Assembly (NCBI GenBank): GCA_002342805.1
Contig: DDQW01000080.1
Coordinates: forward strand, 75,046-139,045
Direction of reading: 5' to 3'
Length of the DNA: 64,000 nt
From: Clostridiales bacterium UBA2432
Lineage (GTDB): Bacteria; Bacillota; Clostridia; Lachnospirales; Vallitaleaceae
Below, piece after piece: positions 63,944 to 64,000 of the stretch. The notes under the pieces were generated by a model. It had not been told where the DNA came from. It did no database searches and worked only from the letters and a program-made list of their open reading frames with translations. Position 1 is the stretch's first letter. Each line of letters opens with the position of its first letter. The translations under genes and the position numbers were made by a program.

Positions 63944-64000
63944 TTATATAACTGCTTCTATTTTTTCTTTGATTTCATCAGCTGATAAAATATTGACCAA
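63944..64000 (-). CDS. C-terminal tail of a gene starting outside the window (possible PTS EIIB)
   Basis: The minus strand is open from the window edge to a TAA at 63944 and reads LVNILSADEIKEKIEAVI. The helix-like, charged end would suit a small PTS EIIB, given the EIIA and EI/HPr downstream, but 18 residues cannot prove this. The gap to the SorC start is 31 bases, so the two genes are probably in one transcript. Confidence 0.4.
   Translation of the reverse strand: MVNILSADEIKEKIEAVI

Noticed and set aside
1..64000. CRISPR array, tRNA, rRNA or prophage
   Set aside because: No regularly spaced repeats, no cloverleaf or rRNA-like sequence and no phage structural or integrase genes were seen.

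Overview
The window reads as chromosomal DNA of an AT-rich, Gram-positive anaerobe of the Clostridia, probably the Lachnospirales. This is inferred from the gene families, because no rRNA or housekeeping marker is present. Supporting signs are lipoprotein solute-binding proteins (SBPs) with no outer-membrane partners, strong AGGAGG ribosome binding sites, an HPr with both His15 and Ser46, AraC/YesMN-type regulators, DegV, and intrinsic terminators with A/T-rich tails. Almost everything is on the minus strand, apart from plus-strand islands at 1629-3446, 5804-7159 and 19335-23535. The theme is capture and breakdown of plant and amino-sugar glycans.

1-9.2 kb: a partial Gfo/Idh/MocA oxidoreductase; an AraC regulator divergent from a ThuA-like plus Gfo/Idh/MocA pair; the peroxide-defence pair ahpC-ahpF behind a PerR-type palindrome; a secreted repeat protein; and a chemoreceptor. 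9.3-23.6 kb: a minus-strand operon with a CUT2 (ribose-type) ABC transporter (ATPase, permease, SBP, permease), then GH3, GH2 and an esterase. It is divergent from an AraC regulator fused to a GH39 glycosidase with both catalytic glutamates, with a tandem direct repeat between them. An SDR oxidoreductase and degV follow on the plus strand. 23.6-25.2 kb: an IS1182-type element with clear terminal inverted repeats but an internally deleted, frameshifted transposase, which cuts into a small membrane-protein gene.

25.2-41.1 kb: a pectin-type locus. A membrane-bound AraC sensor-regulator heads the segment, followed by a SurA-N-like protein, a secreted beta-helix/LamG protein, two permeases, an SBP, GH28, a GH63-like enzyme, an uncharacterised beta-propeller and a GH43. 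41.4-48.8 kb: a LacI-controlled amino-sugar/phospho-glycoside operon (GH4, BadF-type kinase, SBP, two permeases, glucosamine-6-phosphate deaminase with an unusual Cys-rich head), with two matching operator palindromes. 49-59 kb: a YesMN two-component system upstream of an SBP, two permeases, a GH43 xylosidase and a secreted GH43-CBM protein. 59-64 kb: an IS66 remnant, then PTS enzyme I, HPr, an unidentified beta-propeller, a PTS EIIA, a SorC-type regulator and the tail of a further gene.

The loci share one logic: extracellular enzymes cut polymers, binding proteins and permeases import oligomers, and cytoplasmic glycosidases and kinases finish the job, each under its own regulator. None of the three CUT1 transporters has its own ATPase, so they probably share an MsmX-type ATPase encoded elsewhere. 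I found no wholly new system. The most unusual points are the AraC-GH39 fusion with its tandem promoter repeats, the Cys-rich NagB fusion, hairpins placed just after the SBP gene in all three CUT1 operons, and two unidentified beta-propeller genes inside sugar clusters.
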